A DNA stretch of 64,000 nt from Formicarius rufipectus (taxonomy: Eukaryota; Chordata; Aves; Passeriformes; Formicariidae). Shown piece after piece: positions 35,501 to 48,040 of this stretch (positions are counted from its first letter, which is position 1; each line of letters begins with the position of its first letter). The notes under the pieces were generated by a model. It did not search any database. It was not told the origin of the DNA and saw only the letters and a list, made by a program, of their open reading frames with translations. The position numbers and the translations under genes are program-made. The stretch is taken from positions 170,815 through 234,814 of the forward strand of contig VXAU01000928.1 in the NCBI GenBank assembly GCA_013399695.1. The letters run 5' to 3'.

Positions 35501-38500
35501 ATGCCCAGTGAAAGGTGTGCTTGTCAAATTTGTTTATCTAAAGCAGTTTTGCTTTGACAGATCAAAACACTCAGCTGGTGGAGTTGTGTTTGGGAACAGA
35601 GATCCTAGTTTCATTTGCTACCGATGCCTCTGTTTATATCCAGTTGGCTTTAGTAGTCCAGGAGCTCATAATCATGAGTACTTGTGCCCAGGTTGCCTGA
35701 TATTCAAGCTAGCCTGTTGGAGTTAAATGTAATTGCTGTCTTCTTTTGATTATCATAAACATTTGACAACCCAGTTGTTCCCAGCAGTTGAAAAAGGTTT
35801 TATCACTCTTCTTCAGAAAGTGTGTTCCTCTGGCTCAGGATCACCTAACTAATGTCAAAAAGATAATTTCTATGGAGAAGCTTATCCTGTTTTGTACAGG
35901 ACAAGTCTTGGGACTATAGAATTACCAGGTAGGTCCTGTTGTTTGTCTCTGACCAAGGAAAATATTTCTAAGATGGGCAAACTATTGCTGTCCTTGTCTA
36001 CTTATGTTAAGGGACACTTGGAGGGCCCCATCCTCTGCTTTCTTTCTCTCCCTCAGTTTTCCCAGAAGCCTGGAGATCCCCCTGTCTCTTTGCCCTCCTC
36101 AACCAGAAAGGGAGAATGGCATCTCTCATGGGAAGGCAAATTAAGTCATGTCTTGATCCTCTTCTAGTGTGTGTCCAGCTTTGAAAAGACCAGACAATTC
36201 TTCCAATCATGTCCCACCAAATGCTGTCACCTCCTTGTCCTACAGCTCATGAACTCTGCCCTGCTCTGCCCAGGGCTTGTGCAAGCTGCTTCCCTAAGCT
36301 CTTTGCCCTTGTAAATGAAAGAGCAAGAGGCCAGACTTGTGAAGGACAGTCAGTCCTGGAAGAATGGCTAATGGGGTCATCACCACTTCTTTTTCCTTTT
36401 TTCTTGCATTTTGCTTCTATGGCTGTAGAAAGAAGGGGGAGTGTGAAGCAAAACAGAAGAGATGTGATGTAAAATCTAAAATAATAAATAAAAACTTATT
36501 TGAGTGAATGAGATGCACAGGAAGTATAGAAAATACTGAGGAAAGAATTCATAATAGTGGTTTACTCTGAATACAGAAAACAAACCCAGTGTCTTCATAT
36601 TGTCTGTGTTGCCTTTGCTGTTTTTCTCCTGGCTCCATTAAAACCTCAATAATATACAGGAGCCTATTAAAGGTTTCCAAGATGAAACCAAGTTTGGTCA
36701 TTACCATTAAATGGCTCTTTGGTGGGCTGTATAAAAAGAGCGAATGGTCTCGCTGTGGTTCTTAGTGGAAACATGCCCACATTGCAAACCCACCATTTCT
36801 GCTGGCCTCGGAGCAGGACTCACAGATGCTGCAGCTGATGAGGGTGTGTTCTGACTCCTCTGGCCAGAGCTAACACTCCATTTTTCAGGACTAGTTCTGC
36901 CCCGGGTGGTGAGGAGGCAGCAGCTCTGGAAACCTTTCCTGGGGCAATTCTTCCAGTATTGTTTCTGGAGATCCTCAGAGGAGTCTGCACTGTGGCCGCT
37001 CTCGCTGTGCCTGCAGAGCTCTCCTGTGAGTCAGAGCCCAGCAGTTTTCATCTACACTTAAGTCTGATTATTGTGTATTTTTTAAACCTGTACATCTCTT
37101 CCACACACAGAGAAAGGCTGAAGAACACAGCATTTCTGCCAGCCTCTGCTCTCTTGTGCCTCTGTTAGGACTCTCACCTGTGGAGTACTTTGAGTGATAA
37201 ACTTGCCCTTCAAATGGGTGCAGCCAGTGGGATTCCCATGAGGGACCTCACAGCAAGACCTCAGCAGTCCTTAACTCTGCTCCCCAGGGGCAGGATGCAA
37301 AGCCCACTTATCCTTCCACTGACTGAGGAGGCCCCAAACATGTGTATGGGACTGACTGAGTCTTGGAGAGAATCCTTTTAATGTATGAGACCAATCTCTC
37401 TGCACTTTGCCTACTAAGATGGGGGAGCCAGATTTAGATCTGAGAACGAGACTTACTCTATGGGATAGCAACAAAACCAGCTCTGCCTCTTGGAAATGAA
37501 AAAAAAGAGGCAGCAAAAGAAGAGATTTGCTGGGATCTGGCAGTTTATACTGTCATTTTCTTTGGTCTATTGCCAAACATCTACAGTCTGTGCTTGGGGA
37601 AAACAGGAGGATGAGTCAGTCATCTGCACTCAGGTTGTTACAGGCACCTCTTCCAGACTCTAATTTAGACTCTGCTCAGTGGCTTTGAGTGCTCAGTTCC
37701 ACAATGTCCTGCTGTTCGTGGGAGGACAGGTCTTTGGCCACAGGGTCTGGACATCTTCACACAGTTAGGGCAAGTCCAGTCCATTAGAGGTTCAGCAGAG
37801 ATGGGAAATTAAAAATCTCCCTCAGCTGACTTTCTGGGAGAGCTGCCCATTTCTGAATCAAAGGAGCAGCCAAATTGCCCCTGCTGGAGGTGTTTGCTCT
37901 CAGGAGGGGTTTGGCACTGGAGCAGTGACAATGCCAGGCACGTGTGGCTTGGGTTTTGTGCAAGGAGCACGGAGGGATGAGGGTGCAGGAGGGTTGGCTC
38001 AGGAGGGTTGGCTCTGCAGGGCTGTTTGCTGGCCCAGCCACAGGTTCCAGGACCACAGCTCAGCCCTCCAGCATCACTGGCACCTCTGGGTTTGCATCAG
38101 GGGCCTCTGCAGTGCAGTGATCTGAAAGGGTTCCAAAGGGGCAGCCAGCCCTGCCCAGGGCCTCTCTGCATCCCTGCAGGTCTCAGTCCCTTTTAGGAAA
38201 AAGATCCAGAGGAGTAAAATCCAGGAGGGAGTTCTTAGGGATTTTTCTGCAAGCCCATAAGGCAGCAAGGCTGCCTAAAGAAATGCACCCTCATGGCTGA
38301 GTCACCTTGATGTGTTCAGGGCATTTTGGACACAGCTCATGCTCCTTTGAGTTGTCACCTCGATGGGCACTGGAGGGGTCAGTGCCCGCGTTTTTGTGGA
38401 GGGAGGTGCTGTCCAGACCATGTTCTAACAGCTGTTGATGAGTCTTTGGTGTTGTTCTCTCTCACTAAGAAGAAAGAACAATTCTTTTTTAATAGTACCC

Positions 38501-38900
38501 ATGTTACATTTGAATAGTCACCAGCTGACAGCAGGAATAACGTGGAACCTGTTAAGATGCTGGTTGTCTGCACAACCTGAGCCTGCCTGGAAACCCTTGT
38601 GAAAAGCTCCCTGAGTAAATATCCTTGTGGATTTGAGGAGCCTGAGCAGGTCTGTGTGCCTGGTGCCCCCTGAATGCCATGCTGAGGCTCTGCATGTCTG
38701 CTGAGAACAAGGGAGCCAAACCTGAGGCTTGGTCTGTGTGCAGATTTTGCCAGGCTTTTCTGTCTCTTACTCATAAAGTTTTGATGAACACACTGTGATC
38801 CAGAGAGTTGCTATTCTCTGCATCACGCAGAAGTCAATGTATAAGGACAAAGTTCCTGGCTGGCCAACCTGCTTAGAAAATGTACTCATTCCTCTTGAGC
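32501..38900. other. Intergenic sequence, no recognised gene
   Basis: No gene or convincing transposon is seen. AT-rich, motif-bearing patches occur at 32695-32720 (aatggtaattgcaataatta), 34610-34770 (gcattaactaatcaaactg, aattgattattgc) and 36470-36740 (attaccattaaatggc, with a TATA-like ctgtataaaaag). A 14-bp unit (caggagggttggct) is tandemly duplicated at 37986-38013. Confidence 0.45.
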
Positions 38901-38920
38901 TTTGTGTGCTTTCTCCATGC

Positions 38921-38946
38921 TTTTTTTTTTTTTTTCCTTTTTTTTC
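38921..38946. repeat. Poly-T tract
   Basis: Fifteen T, two C, then nine T. This is simple sequence. The lysine-rich frame on the opposite strand is an artefact. Confidence 0.9.
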
Positions 38947-38999
38947 AATATGCAATTGTAGTTACTGTGGATGGAAATAGGAAATTATCTCATACAGTG

Positions 39000-39600
39000 T
39001 AGGATTAAAAATAAAAAAAAGGAAGGAAAAAAAGTGGCATTTCTCTGTTCTCAGCAGAGAACTTTATCTGGCATATTTTATTGCAAATAGCACTTCCAAT
39101 GGACTTACAAAAAATAATTTTCTGAGCTTGGTTTCTGCTTAAAAGAGGTCTGAATGCAAGCTGGTTTTTTTAATTAACTAGGTAGTTTGTAATCAATTCT
39201 ATCCTGGCAGGGACGAAAGTGGCTAATTTGGTGTCATGATTGTGAAAATACTAGCAGGAAAATGTCTCTATACCCAGACAAAAGAATTTTCCTCAAACAA
39301 GCACTCCTGTCCAAAGATAATTTGAATGTTAAGCACAAAAGATATTAAGAGGGGTTTTTTTATGTTTTACTCTTGTTTGGACACTTATGCTGCTTAACTC
39401 TGTAACTACCTGTTTGTTATTGGACTGAATTAAGCCCTGCTGCATTCGTTAGCATATACAAGAGCTTAGTAATACAATCAGGCACTAATGCATTCATTTT
39501 CTACTTGACTGCTCATTCATTGAGATGTTAGTACATAGGGAGAATATGATCAGGGTGACTGTGGGATGAACTAATCAATTCATAATGAATAATCCGAAAA
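39000..39600. promoter_or_regulatory. AT-rich candidate conserved non-coding block
   Basis: Six hundred bases of AT-rich, transposon-free sequence with tttttttaattaactaggta, gctaatttggtgtcatgatt, gactgaattaagccc and aactaatcaattcataatga. It resembles other enhancer-like blocks in the window. The call rests on composition. Confidence 0.35.
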
Positions 39601-42100
39601 TACAGATGTCCTCAGCACAGACTGAGTTCAGCAGAACTGGAGGAGACCCCAGCAAGTGGAGAGAGAGGGGTGTGCTCAGCCACCACCTCGTTCCCAAAAA
39701 AGACACCTCCTCAGGCAGATCTCCCCAGGAGCTGGTTCACAAGCTGGAAACTGGGTGCATCTGGAGCAGCCTTGGACTGCCCACAGACCTTGGTGACCTT
39801 CACTGGAGCTGCAGAGATCTTTATTGGCAAGGGCTGAGAGCTGGTAGGAGAGAGCTGCCCGGGTTTCCTCAATGACAGCCACTCCTTTCTGTTTGCCTTT
39901 CCTCATCCCTGACAGGAATTTGTCATCTGTTGTTTTGTTGAGGGCTTTTGCTGGTTCTGGGCAGCTTGCTCTAACTGGTTCCACTCTAACTTCTCTCTTG
40001 GGAGTTAATTATTATAGACAGTTCTGTGTAATCTTGCTGGCTGCAAGTAGGAAAGCTGAGCTGGGGCACAGACCTGTGGCTGGGATCCATTTTAAGCCAG
40101 GGCAGTAAATACACTTGTCCAGCAATCGGAGTGGGTGCAGGAGTTGTGTGTCTCAAGTGACAGCAGAGGTTTAGAAAGCCAGATTTTTTTTACTGCCTTA
40201 GCCACTCTCATCCAATTACCTGAAAATTCTCTTGCTGTAGGGACTGAGTGTTGCTCCTTCACTGACACTTTCCAGTAGAAGACGTGGAGAACTGAAAGGG
40301 CTGGGTGGTTTCCTGAAGGCTGCCTGCATGTGTGCTGTATGTGCTGCAGGAGTAAGGGGACTTTTGTCCCCGGCAGTGCCCCTGAAACCTGGCTGCCTCC
40401 TGTAGGAGTCTCCTGCTCTTGCAGGGATGCTGAAGGCAGCTTTCACAGAAAAAGCTGAACAAGTTATTTGCATGTAGTTTTTCATCTGATTGCCTTACAC
40501 GCCTTGGACACTCAGCCCTTCCAGTGCTGCTGGTGGCTGTCTTCTCATCCTTGGTCTAGAAAACGCTTGTTTTCCTTTCAGAACCCCCTTGGTTCCTAGA
40601 GACAATGTCATCTGAGTTACTTTGACTTGAATGTAGATGTGACTGGAACAGTTTCCCTTCTTGAGTCTCAGCATGTCCTAGATTTCTTGGGTACACCCCA
40701 GATCAGGATTGCTGCCTCACAGACAACTCCCATTTCTTACAAACACAAGTGCTGCACCCGACTCTGTTGGTTCAGTCCCAGAGAAGGGATGTGGCAGCAC
40801 ATGATCTTCTGCCTTTGTTTCAAAACAAAATAAGATTCAGGCTGGGAGTGGGGTGTTTGATGCCCAGGAGCAGTTCAGTGATCCTCTCATGTGGAATGAT
40901 TCCTTCTGGCAGAGATCACTGTGGGTGATGGGGAGGTAATTAATGTCTCTATGACTAACCCCAAAGTGATGTGTGTAGGTGACCAGCACTAAGGTCCACC
41001 CTGCCCACCTCCCTGTGTGTTATAGCCACTGCAGTATAAACGTTGCAGTCCTGGGTTGCTTTCCTAGAGGGCTGTGTTGAGTGATGGGATTACCCACTCT
41101 GGGAGTGAACCTGTTCCTATATGATGCTTCATTCTCTTTAAACCAAAAGATTTGCAAGTAAATTCCAAGAAAACTGAAATGCAGGGATGGAACTGTCCTG
41201 CAGGGTGAAGGCTGCGTGGTCAGGGGACTAAAGGGCTCAAGCAGCTGAGAGATATTCAGTAAAGGCAGAGAAGGTTCAGCCTGAGCTGTGTGTACACCAG
41301 TGTGTGCCCGTGCTCCTGCACATCTCCGTGTGTGGGATTTTCCTTCCCCATTCTTTCACTGCTCAGCATTCTTTATTGTCTCTTGCAGGTAGATCACTCA
41401 ATGCTATAAATTTTCTTATCTCCAGTGCTTTTCCAATTATGGATAACAACAGGAAAGCAGTCATTGGTTTCTTAAAGGTCATCAAGATATAGGGCCCGAT
41501 TGGGAAAGGGATGACTTATGGAGTTAGCTTGTGTAAATCTGGGGAAGTTTTATGCACAAGTCAGGCACGAAATGTAAGTGAGATTCATAAAAAACAGAGA
41601 TTTACACTGGCTTCAGTTAGTGGAAATCAAAATGATTATGAAAATTTGCCATTCTCTCTGTGCCTGTGTATGCAGGGGATAAGTTTTGAATGTGTTTTTT
41701 CAAGTGCTCGTGGTGTTGGGGAAGGGCTGTCCTGCCCCCCTGGGGGATGGACCCCTGCCTGGCCAGAGCATGCTCAGGGTGCAGAGCAGGGCTAAACAGG
41801 AGCTTCTCCCACACCTTGCCCTGCCAGTCATCTGGAGGTGACCTCCTCCACACGAGAGGGCAATCCAGTCTCATCTGAGTGCTGGCAGCACCCGGGGAAG
41901 GTGATGGCTGGGACAGAGACACTTCTCAGGTGACATCAGAATTACTGCTGCTGGCTCTCTTTGAACCCACAAAGTCACTGCCCTCTAAACCCTTCAAAAC
42001 TCAGTGATTGGGAGTCAGTGTAGAGGTGTCTGTCTGGCAGCAAAAAAGGTGTTGGGAGCTGCCATGAGCCACTTAACCTCCTGACTAACACACGAAGTCA
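39601..42100. other. Intergenic sequence, no recognised gene
   Basis: Ordinary sequence. The patch 41395-41560 (aatgctataaattttctt, caattatggataacaac) is AT-rich and could be a small regulatory element. No exon is supported. Confidence 0.45.
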
Positions 42101-42109
42101 TTTCTGTCA

Positions 42110-42310
42110 CAGCTGTCTGAACAATACATTTGCCAATTAAGTTAATTCAATCAAATCCCTTGCATCCTGCAGAAAGGGCAGAGCAAATCCAGGTGAGGGA
42201 GAGAGAACAGAGCCAAAATTCCCCTCTATGTCACACAAAAGCAGAACAAAGGGCGTGCGGGTATAAATATTTATGAATAATTACACTGCAGAGTGTAAAT
42301 GATGACTCGA
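42110..42310. promoter_or_regulatory. Small AT-rich candidate regulatory block
   Basis: Two motif clusters, gccaattaagttaattcaat and ataaatatttatgaataatt, flank about 70 bp of G-rich sequence. Supported by composition only. Confidence 0.3.
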
Positions 42311-44189
42311 AGGCTGGTTCCAGGGATGTGTCCCCCCACCTGGGAAGTGATGGAGTGAGTTGGGGAACCAGCAGATGCTGTCTTCAGGGCTTCTCTTCCT
42401 ACTTGAAGTTTGTTGGCCCAGCACACTGTGCTCAGGGATGTGACACCACTCCCTTTGCCTGCTGTCCACAGCAAATCCATGTGGAGATGCCTGTGCCCAT
42501 CTCCAGCTTGGAAGGCAGAGGGGTGGTCATGCATGGGGTGACCATCAGCACTCCTGAGTTCCAGCACGTTGCAGTGTTGAAGCCTCCTCGACCTGCTGAG
42601 AGGTTCCCCAGGTGCCTGCAGGTGTGCTTGTAAAAGACCATGTGTTTTCAGACTGGACATAAACCCTACAGGGGATGTGTGGAGGTGTAAACACAGGTTT
42701 TAAGGGCCACTGACAGATCCAATCACCTAAAGGAGTCCCAGAAGGAAGGTCTGTGGCAAGACTGGAGTGTGAGGAATATCAGCACTGGTTCCAAGAGGAA
42801 TGTTCAATGCATTTGCTGCAGTCATTCCTCTGGAAGCAGGATATGGTCATAGCCTGCTATGATGGGGCAGGGAAAAGCCAAATGAAACTCTTCTTCCTTG
42901 ACATGTTCAACCTTGCTGGGGTGGCCCAAGGTCTGCCTAACTGAGGATGTGATGCAGTCCTGCAGCAGGAAAGGTCAGCCAGTCAGGGGGGCTGTCCACT
43001 GCTGGTGCAACAGGATTAAACTGGGCTTAGCCAGGCTGTGCTGTGATTTGGCTCTCTCTCTGTCTTGCCATGCTCAATATACCTACAGCCTCGTGGAGGT
43101 CATGGTCAAATCCAGGAGATCCCACCTCATGCAAATCAACCTCCTTATCCCCCAGACTCTTAAGAGTTTGTAAGAGCTCTACTAATTGCAGAATCCCCTC
43201 TCCACACAGGGGTTTCAGTAGCATCCTGGTGGCTCTCCCCTCCAGGGATGAGGAGGAGGGAGGGGAAAATTGCCAGCTCTTTTTTTTTTTTTCTTTTTGC
43301 CTTTTCCCCTCCTTTTAGACCTTGCTGGCAGGACAAAGAATGGCAGCTGAGGGAAGATGCCTGTCTCGAGATTGACACCCAGTGAATAAGGCCACTCGTA
43401 ATCACTGCCTGAGGAGCATTTATCACCTCCTCGGATGATAATGTGGGGAGCAGGTGTCTGACCTGCAATGACAAAAACACGAAGTGGTGGTAGGAAGGAA
43501 GGAAATAGATAAGATGTCATTTTTCAGCACAATTTTTCTCTCTTTAATGTTCTCCTAGATTATGGGAAACAATCACGGGATGGGGGACGCCGATGTTTTA
43601 TGGTGTCAGAAGGGTTTAAGGTTTTAGGTACAAAAAAAAAGGGGATGTTTGATCTAGTATATTATGGGGCATTTATAGGACACACTGTTTGTTTCTCTTT
43701 TTTTTATTCAATTTATTTACTTGAGTCAAGAAAGATAAATGGGATTCTGTACCCAAGTACTTGTATCCAAAGAAAATTAAAAGAAACACAGTTCTCTTGA
43801 ACTTGGCCTCCACTTAGGGCAGAAAAGCGACACAGAAATGACCCTTCTTAGATTAAAGAACTGCTCATGACTCAAAGGAAATGCTAGAAATTAGTTTGTA
43901 AAAATCTTTCCTTCTCATATTACACATTTTCTGCTTTTCTTCATCTGTACTTTAAAAGATACAAAAATCCACCAAATTTGCTGTGCTCTCTCCCACTACC
44001 ATTTCTAAACACACTTAACACACTCTTCTGTGTGACCCATGAATGCTGCTTTAATGCTGACTTCACTCTTCCATCAGTGAACATATTTCAAGATGGAAAA
44101 TGGTTTTAACTTTCCTGATGTGCAGTTTTGGGTTTAAAACCTCATCTCTCATTTTAATAATAGTAATAATCCTTTTCTGAGCTGCTTTC
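42311..44189. other. Intergenic sequence, no recognised gene
   Basis: Holds a poly-T tract at about 43280-43298 and AT-rich sequence at 43520-43980. Frames of up to 129 codons on the - strand show no known similarity and no splice-supported structure. Confidence 0.45.
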
Positions 44190-44403
44190 ATGTTTTCCAT
44201 CTGAAGAGCTGGCAAATGTCCTACACATTTAAGCATCACAACATCCTGAGGGGCAGCGAGTGCAAGCTGCCAGAATGCAGATCCAGCTCACTGCACAAAT
44301 CAGAGCTGTTTGTGTTTGAACCCTTGTTCTGGAGTCATTATTGCATTGTACTGATGGGAAACAGGGAACTGAGAGGCAATGGGATCTTGCAGGTCACGCA
44401 GTC
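44190..44403 (-). repeat. MIR-type SINE fragment
   Basis: Read on the + strand, cacaacatcctgaggggcag, gtactgatgggaaacaggga, actgagaggcaatgggatct and tgcaggtcacgcagtctgat follow the reverse complement of MIR (caacaaccctgtgaggtag ... cagatggggaaactgaggc ... gccaaggtcacacagc). It is very diverged and abuts a CR1 fragment. Confidence 0.6.
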
Positions 44404-44615
44404 TGATGAATCATAGGATTGTTAAGGTTGGACAAGACCTTTAGGATCATCAAGTGCAGCTGTCAAACCCATACCATGACCACGTTCACCGCTAAACCAT
44501 GTCCTCGAGTGCCATAGCCACACAGTTTCTAAACACTTCCAGGAATGGTGACTCCACCACTCCTCTGTGCAGTCCGTTCAGATGCTTAACAACACTTTCT
44601 GTGGAAAAAGAAAAT
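44404..44615 (-). repeat. CR1 LINE 3'-end fragment next to a MIR
   Basis: On the + strand the series aatcataggattgttaaggt, tggacaagacctttaggatc, gctaaaccatgtcctcgagt, ggaatggtgactccaccact and cagatgcttaacaacacttt is the reverse complement of a CR1 3' end of the 'aatcatagaatcatttaggttgg' type. About 210 bp survive. Confidence 0.88.
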
Positions 44616-45318
44616 GGAAAAAATATCCATAAGAAAAATTAAGGGAACCCATCCCTGAATCTCTGGGCTCCTGGCAGGGAGAGCTGGTTGCAGGCACAGA
44701 GTTGGCAGCTGCAGCCTCTGGCTGTGAGAAATGCTCACAGGAGATGCTGAAGAGACTTCACCCTTCGTGTTGTCTCCATCTGCATGTGAGTTAGTTCAGG
44801 GCTCTCTGGAAGAATCTTGGAGCAGTTGCTGCTGCTGTTGAGCACTGAGAGAACAGCCTCTGCAAGAAGTGATTTCCTCCTCTGTGGCTGATTTGATTGA
44901 GATTGATTAGCGTTAACTAATTCTAGAAATAATTTGGACCCAGAGGCTGCACAACACGTTTGATGGCTCTCTATTCTCTTTGTTAAATGGTAATAACCAG
45001 ATTTTCCTTTGCTGCTTACTTCCAAGCAGTGAGGTCTCTGTGCACCCGTCCCACACCTTGTGCCTTGCTCTTCCCCCGACAACTGCAGTGTCTGAGATCA
45101 GTGCCAAGATCCCCATGAAAGAGTGACCTCACCCTTGCCAGCACTGCTCCATGCCCCCTCTCCATGCAGAGGAAAAGCCCATGTGGGATGACATGGGGAA
45201 GGCACCTGAAGGGGAGGAAGGAAAGAACGGTGTCTCAGAGACAAGCACCACGAGCTTGACTTGTACAATGTTCAAGGGTGAAGATTTCTGTAAAGGAGAG
45301 GGGGGCAGTGATGCCAAA
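44616..45318. other. Intergenic sequence, no recognised gene
   Basis: Contains a small homeodomain-type patch (ttgattagcgttaactaatt near 44900). No gene is seen. Confidence 0.45.
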
Positions 45319-45324
45319 GTAACA

Positions 45325-46335
45325 TGGAAGGGCTGCTCAAAGACAGAATTTCATCTTTAAGCAGCAAAGGTATTTATTGTGCGCCAAGTTGGAGAGCTCT
45401 CGATTCCCCTTGGACAAAGAAGCTCTGAAGCTCCAGTGGAAAGTTGGGGGGTTTATATAGTTTTTCTTGAGGGAGTCCAACATTTCCATATACATATTCA
45501 TCAGGTTTGGACATCTAATTATAATATTCATAATAGATGGGGTTTGAGGTAGAGTCATCTTTTGGGGAGATTCTTGGTGGTGGTTCCTGTTTCTTCAGCC
45601 TCAAAGGGGTCGTTTTCTCTCTTCTTCCTCGGTTGAACTTTTCAACCTTCCTTGTTTCACTGCCTGCGTGTTGGGGGCTTACAAAACCCTCCTGACTCAT
45701 GGCCTCTTTATCTCTCTGGATCCCCACTCTTTATTCATGTTATGACTCCTGGAATAGAATAGGAAGTTACCTCTACTGTGTAGTGCACATCTTTCTTAGT
45801 TAATCTTTAGGAATCTGGTTCCTCTCCCTGTTCTATTTTAACATAAGCCTCACATTCCTCAGGGCAAGGTAATGGGTCTCCTTCTAAGTTAACTTTTTAA
45901 ATCCTTGCTCTGTTTCAGCAGTGGACAGAAAGGTATATGACAAGAGAAACCCTTCATGGAGGGCTGTCTCTGCCTGTGCCCAGGAATGCCCTCTCCTGTA
46001 AGCAGGAACACCTTGTCCACCAGCACAGTCTGGAGGCAGCTGGTCCTCCTTGTCCTGTCTCACACTTTGGAACTCTGAGATCACAAGGTGGTCTCTGCAT
46101 GTTCAGATCAGCCTCCAAAGCAGATCTCCATATCCTTGAAAGTCAACCCCTCAGAAACGACAGGAGTGAAGAAGAATTTACAAGCCCACCTCTTTTTGCC
46201 CTTGAAAGGGTGTTCTTTGATGGAAATGCCCTGGGATGGAGGCTTTTCGTATTGTTCTACCAAAACTAAACAAAAACAAGGACAAAATTTTGGAGATGGT
46301 GGTAATGAAATTAAGGGGTTTGCATGTCTCTATCA
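45325..46335 (-). mobile_element. Probable solo LTR of an avian endogenous retrovirus
   Basis: On the - strand a TATA box (ctatataaac, 45451-45460 on the + strand) is followed about 75 nt later by AATAAA (TTTATT at 45373-45378 on +), and then by a short terminal stretch ending in CA at 45325. This is the usual U3-R-U5 layout of a retroviral LTR. Taking 45325-46335 as the full element gives TG and CA termini and identical 6-bp flanks, GTAACA at 45319-45324 and 46336-46341, as expected for integration. The terminal 150 bp are convincing. The far boundary rests on the 6-bp repeat alone. No gag, pol or env sequence is present. Confidence 0.55.
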
Positions 46336-46480
46336 GTAACAACCTTCTGGCTAGTAATCTGAACAGAAATAATAATTTGAAAGGGAAGATAATTGAATTA
46401 AAAAGGCAACCAAACTGGAGGAATGAGACTTTTGATGAAGGAGGGTGGCTGGGGAAAAAGTAGAGGAGGTGGCAGGGAAA
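46336..46480. other. Unique sequence next to the LTR
   Basis: AT-rich (aaataataatttgaaagg) and repeat-free. It begins with the candidate target-site copy GTAACA. Confidence 0.4.
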
Positions 46481-46880
46481 AGCAGCACGTCTCTTTAAAT
46501 TGTCAGTCTCTCAGGGCAAGGTTGCTGCAGACATAATGAGTGTCCTAGTGAATTATCTCCCACTTTTATTGTCTGTTGCTACCATGGAAAGATGGGGAGG
46601 TGGGGAAACTAACTTTTTTTTTTCTTTTTTCTTTTTTTTTTTTTTTTTGAATTTGGACAGACTTAAAGAAGTGGCATCAAATTTGAAGGGCACCCAATCA
46701 ATCTGTTGTCCTAGCTGCATGAAATTGTATTTCCTTGCCACTTCATATCTTATTTGCAGCAGCTGGGCTGTAAGTCATTGGTGATAACATTCTTTATTAT
46801 GCAGCCGTGTTTATGAACTGTGCCTGGAAAGAGATGATAGAAATATGCAGCAATATGCAAAGGGGGGGATGCTGGGGGGA
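46480..46880. promoter_or_regulatory. Candidate conserved non-coding block split by a poly-T tract
   Basis: Sequence on both sides of a T-rich tract (46614-46648) is repeat-free and motif-dense (agacataatgagtgtcc, gaattatctcccac, gtgataacattctttattat, gaaatatgcagcaatatgca). It looks like a conserved element with a simple-sequence expansion in its middle. No alignment was made. Confidence 0.4.
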
Positions 46881-48040
46881 GGGGGAAATAAATGCTTGTT
46901 GCTAGGGCAACCGTGGGGCTATTTTGGGCATCAAATTTTGCAGATGATGAAAAGCATTTTCATGTGATGGTTGGTCTCTCTGGGAAGAGAAGGGGAGAGA
47001 GGGCACACAATAAACCAGGAAGATAGGATTCAAGAAGGCAGTCATTAATTTTTTTCAAATATACATACATATATAGTTTCAGCTGCACTGAAAACACCTT
47101 AAAACCAAAGGAGTCAGTAGCTCTTAGTTAGGGGGAAGGAGAGATGTTTTAAATAACTAAATGGGAGATGGCATGCTGGTAATTTGGGACACTTTCCTAC
47201 ATCACTTGGCACAGTCCAAATCCAGCCAGTGCTCTCAGAAAACACTGTGTGAGTCACACTGGTGTCTGGAGTCACCCCTGCTTGTCCCTGGTCCCTCTGG
47301 CCAGAGGCAACCATCAGCTCTTTCCCCCAAAAACTGTCTCCATCTCCCTCCCAACTGAGCCAATTAACTCACAACCTTCCCTGTCACAGGTTAAAACCCA
47401 CCGTATTTCTGAAGACTGCTCTTGACTTTTGGAAGGATCTAATGATACCAATACTTGATACCCATTAAAATTCATATAAAATGGGAATTGCTTTCAGGCA
47501 GTTGCCTTCAGTCAGAGACCCCCAGTGTGGAAGATCCCTCCATGTTGACATGGGGGTCACAGAGGGAAGGGCTGGATGTCCCCTCCATGCACACAGGCTG
47601 GTGGAGAAGATCCTGAGGACTTTCAGGGCTGAGTTTTAGGCACAGAAGCCAGTCTGGACACTGGATCTTCAAGCCTTGTCAGTGCTTTGAGCCCAGGGCG
47701 GTACTGAGGAGTTGTCGGGGCCAAGGATGCTTTTACAGAGCAATCACAAGTTTCCCATCATTATCCTGTAACCAGAGAGCAAAGGTGGATCACAGGAGGG
47801 AGAAGGGTGAAGTCACCAGCATTTGCCCCAGCTGGGGCCAGGGCAGACCCTTGGCTGGTGAGTCCTGGCTGGGAAGGGAGACAGTGACCCCAGTCAGGGT
47901 TTTGTATCTTCACCTGTGGAGCTCTCAGAGCAATAAGAGAGCAGAACAATGAGAGTGGTCGTGCCTTGGAACAGGATCAGAAGCAGGGTGAGAATTTGTC
48001 CTCATCTCTCAGTTTCACACTCTTTTGAGTGTCATGTTTT
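46881..48040. other. Intergenic sequence, no recognised gene
   Basis: A TA-rich microsatellite-like patch lies near 47059-47080. The rest is ordinary. No exon is supported. Confidence 0.45.
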
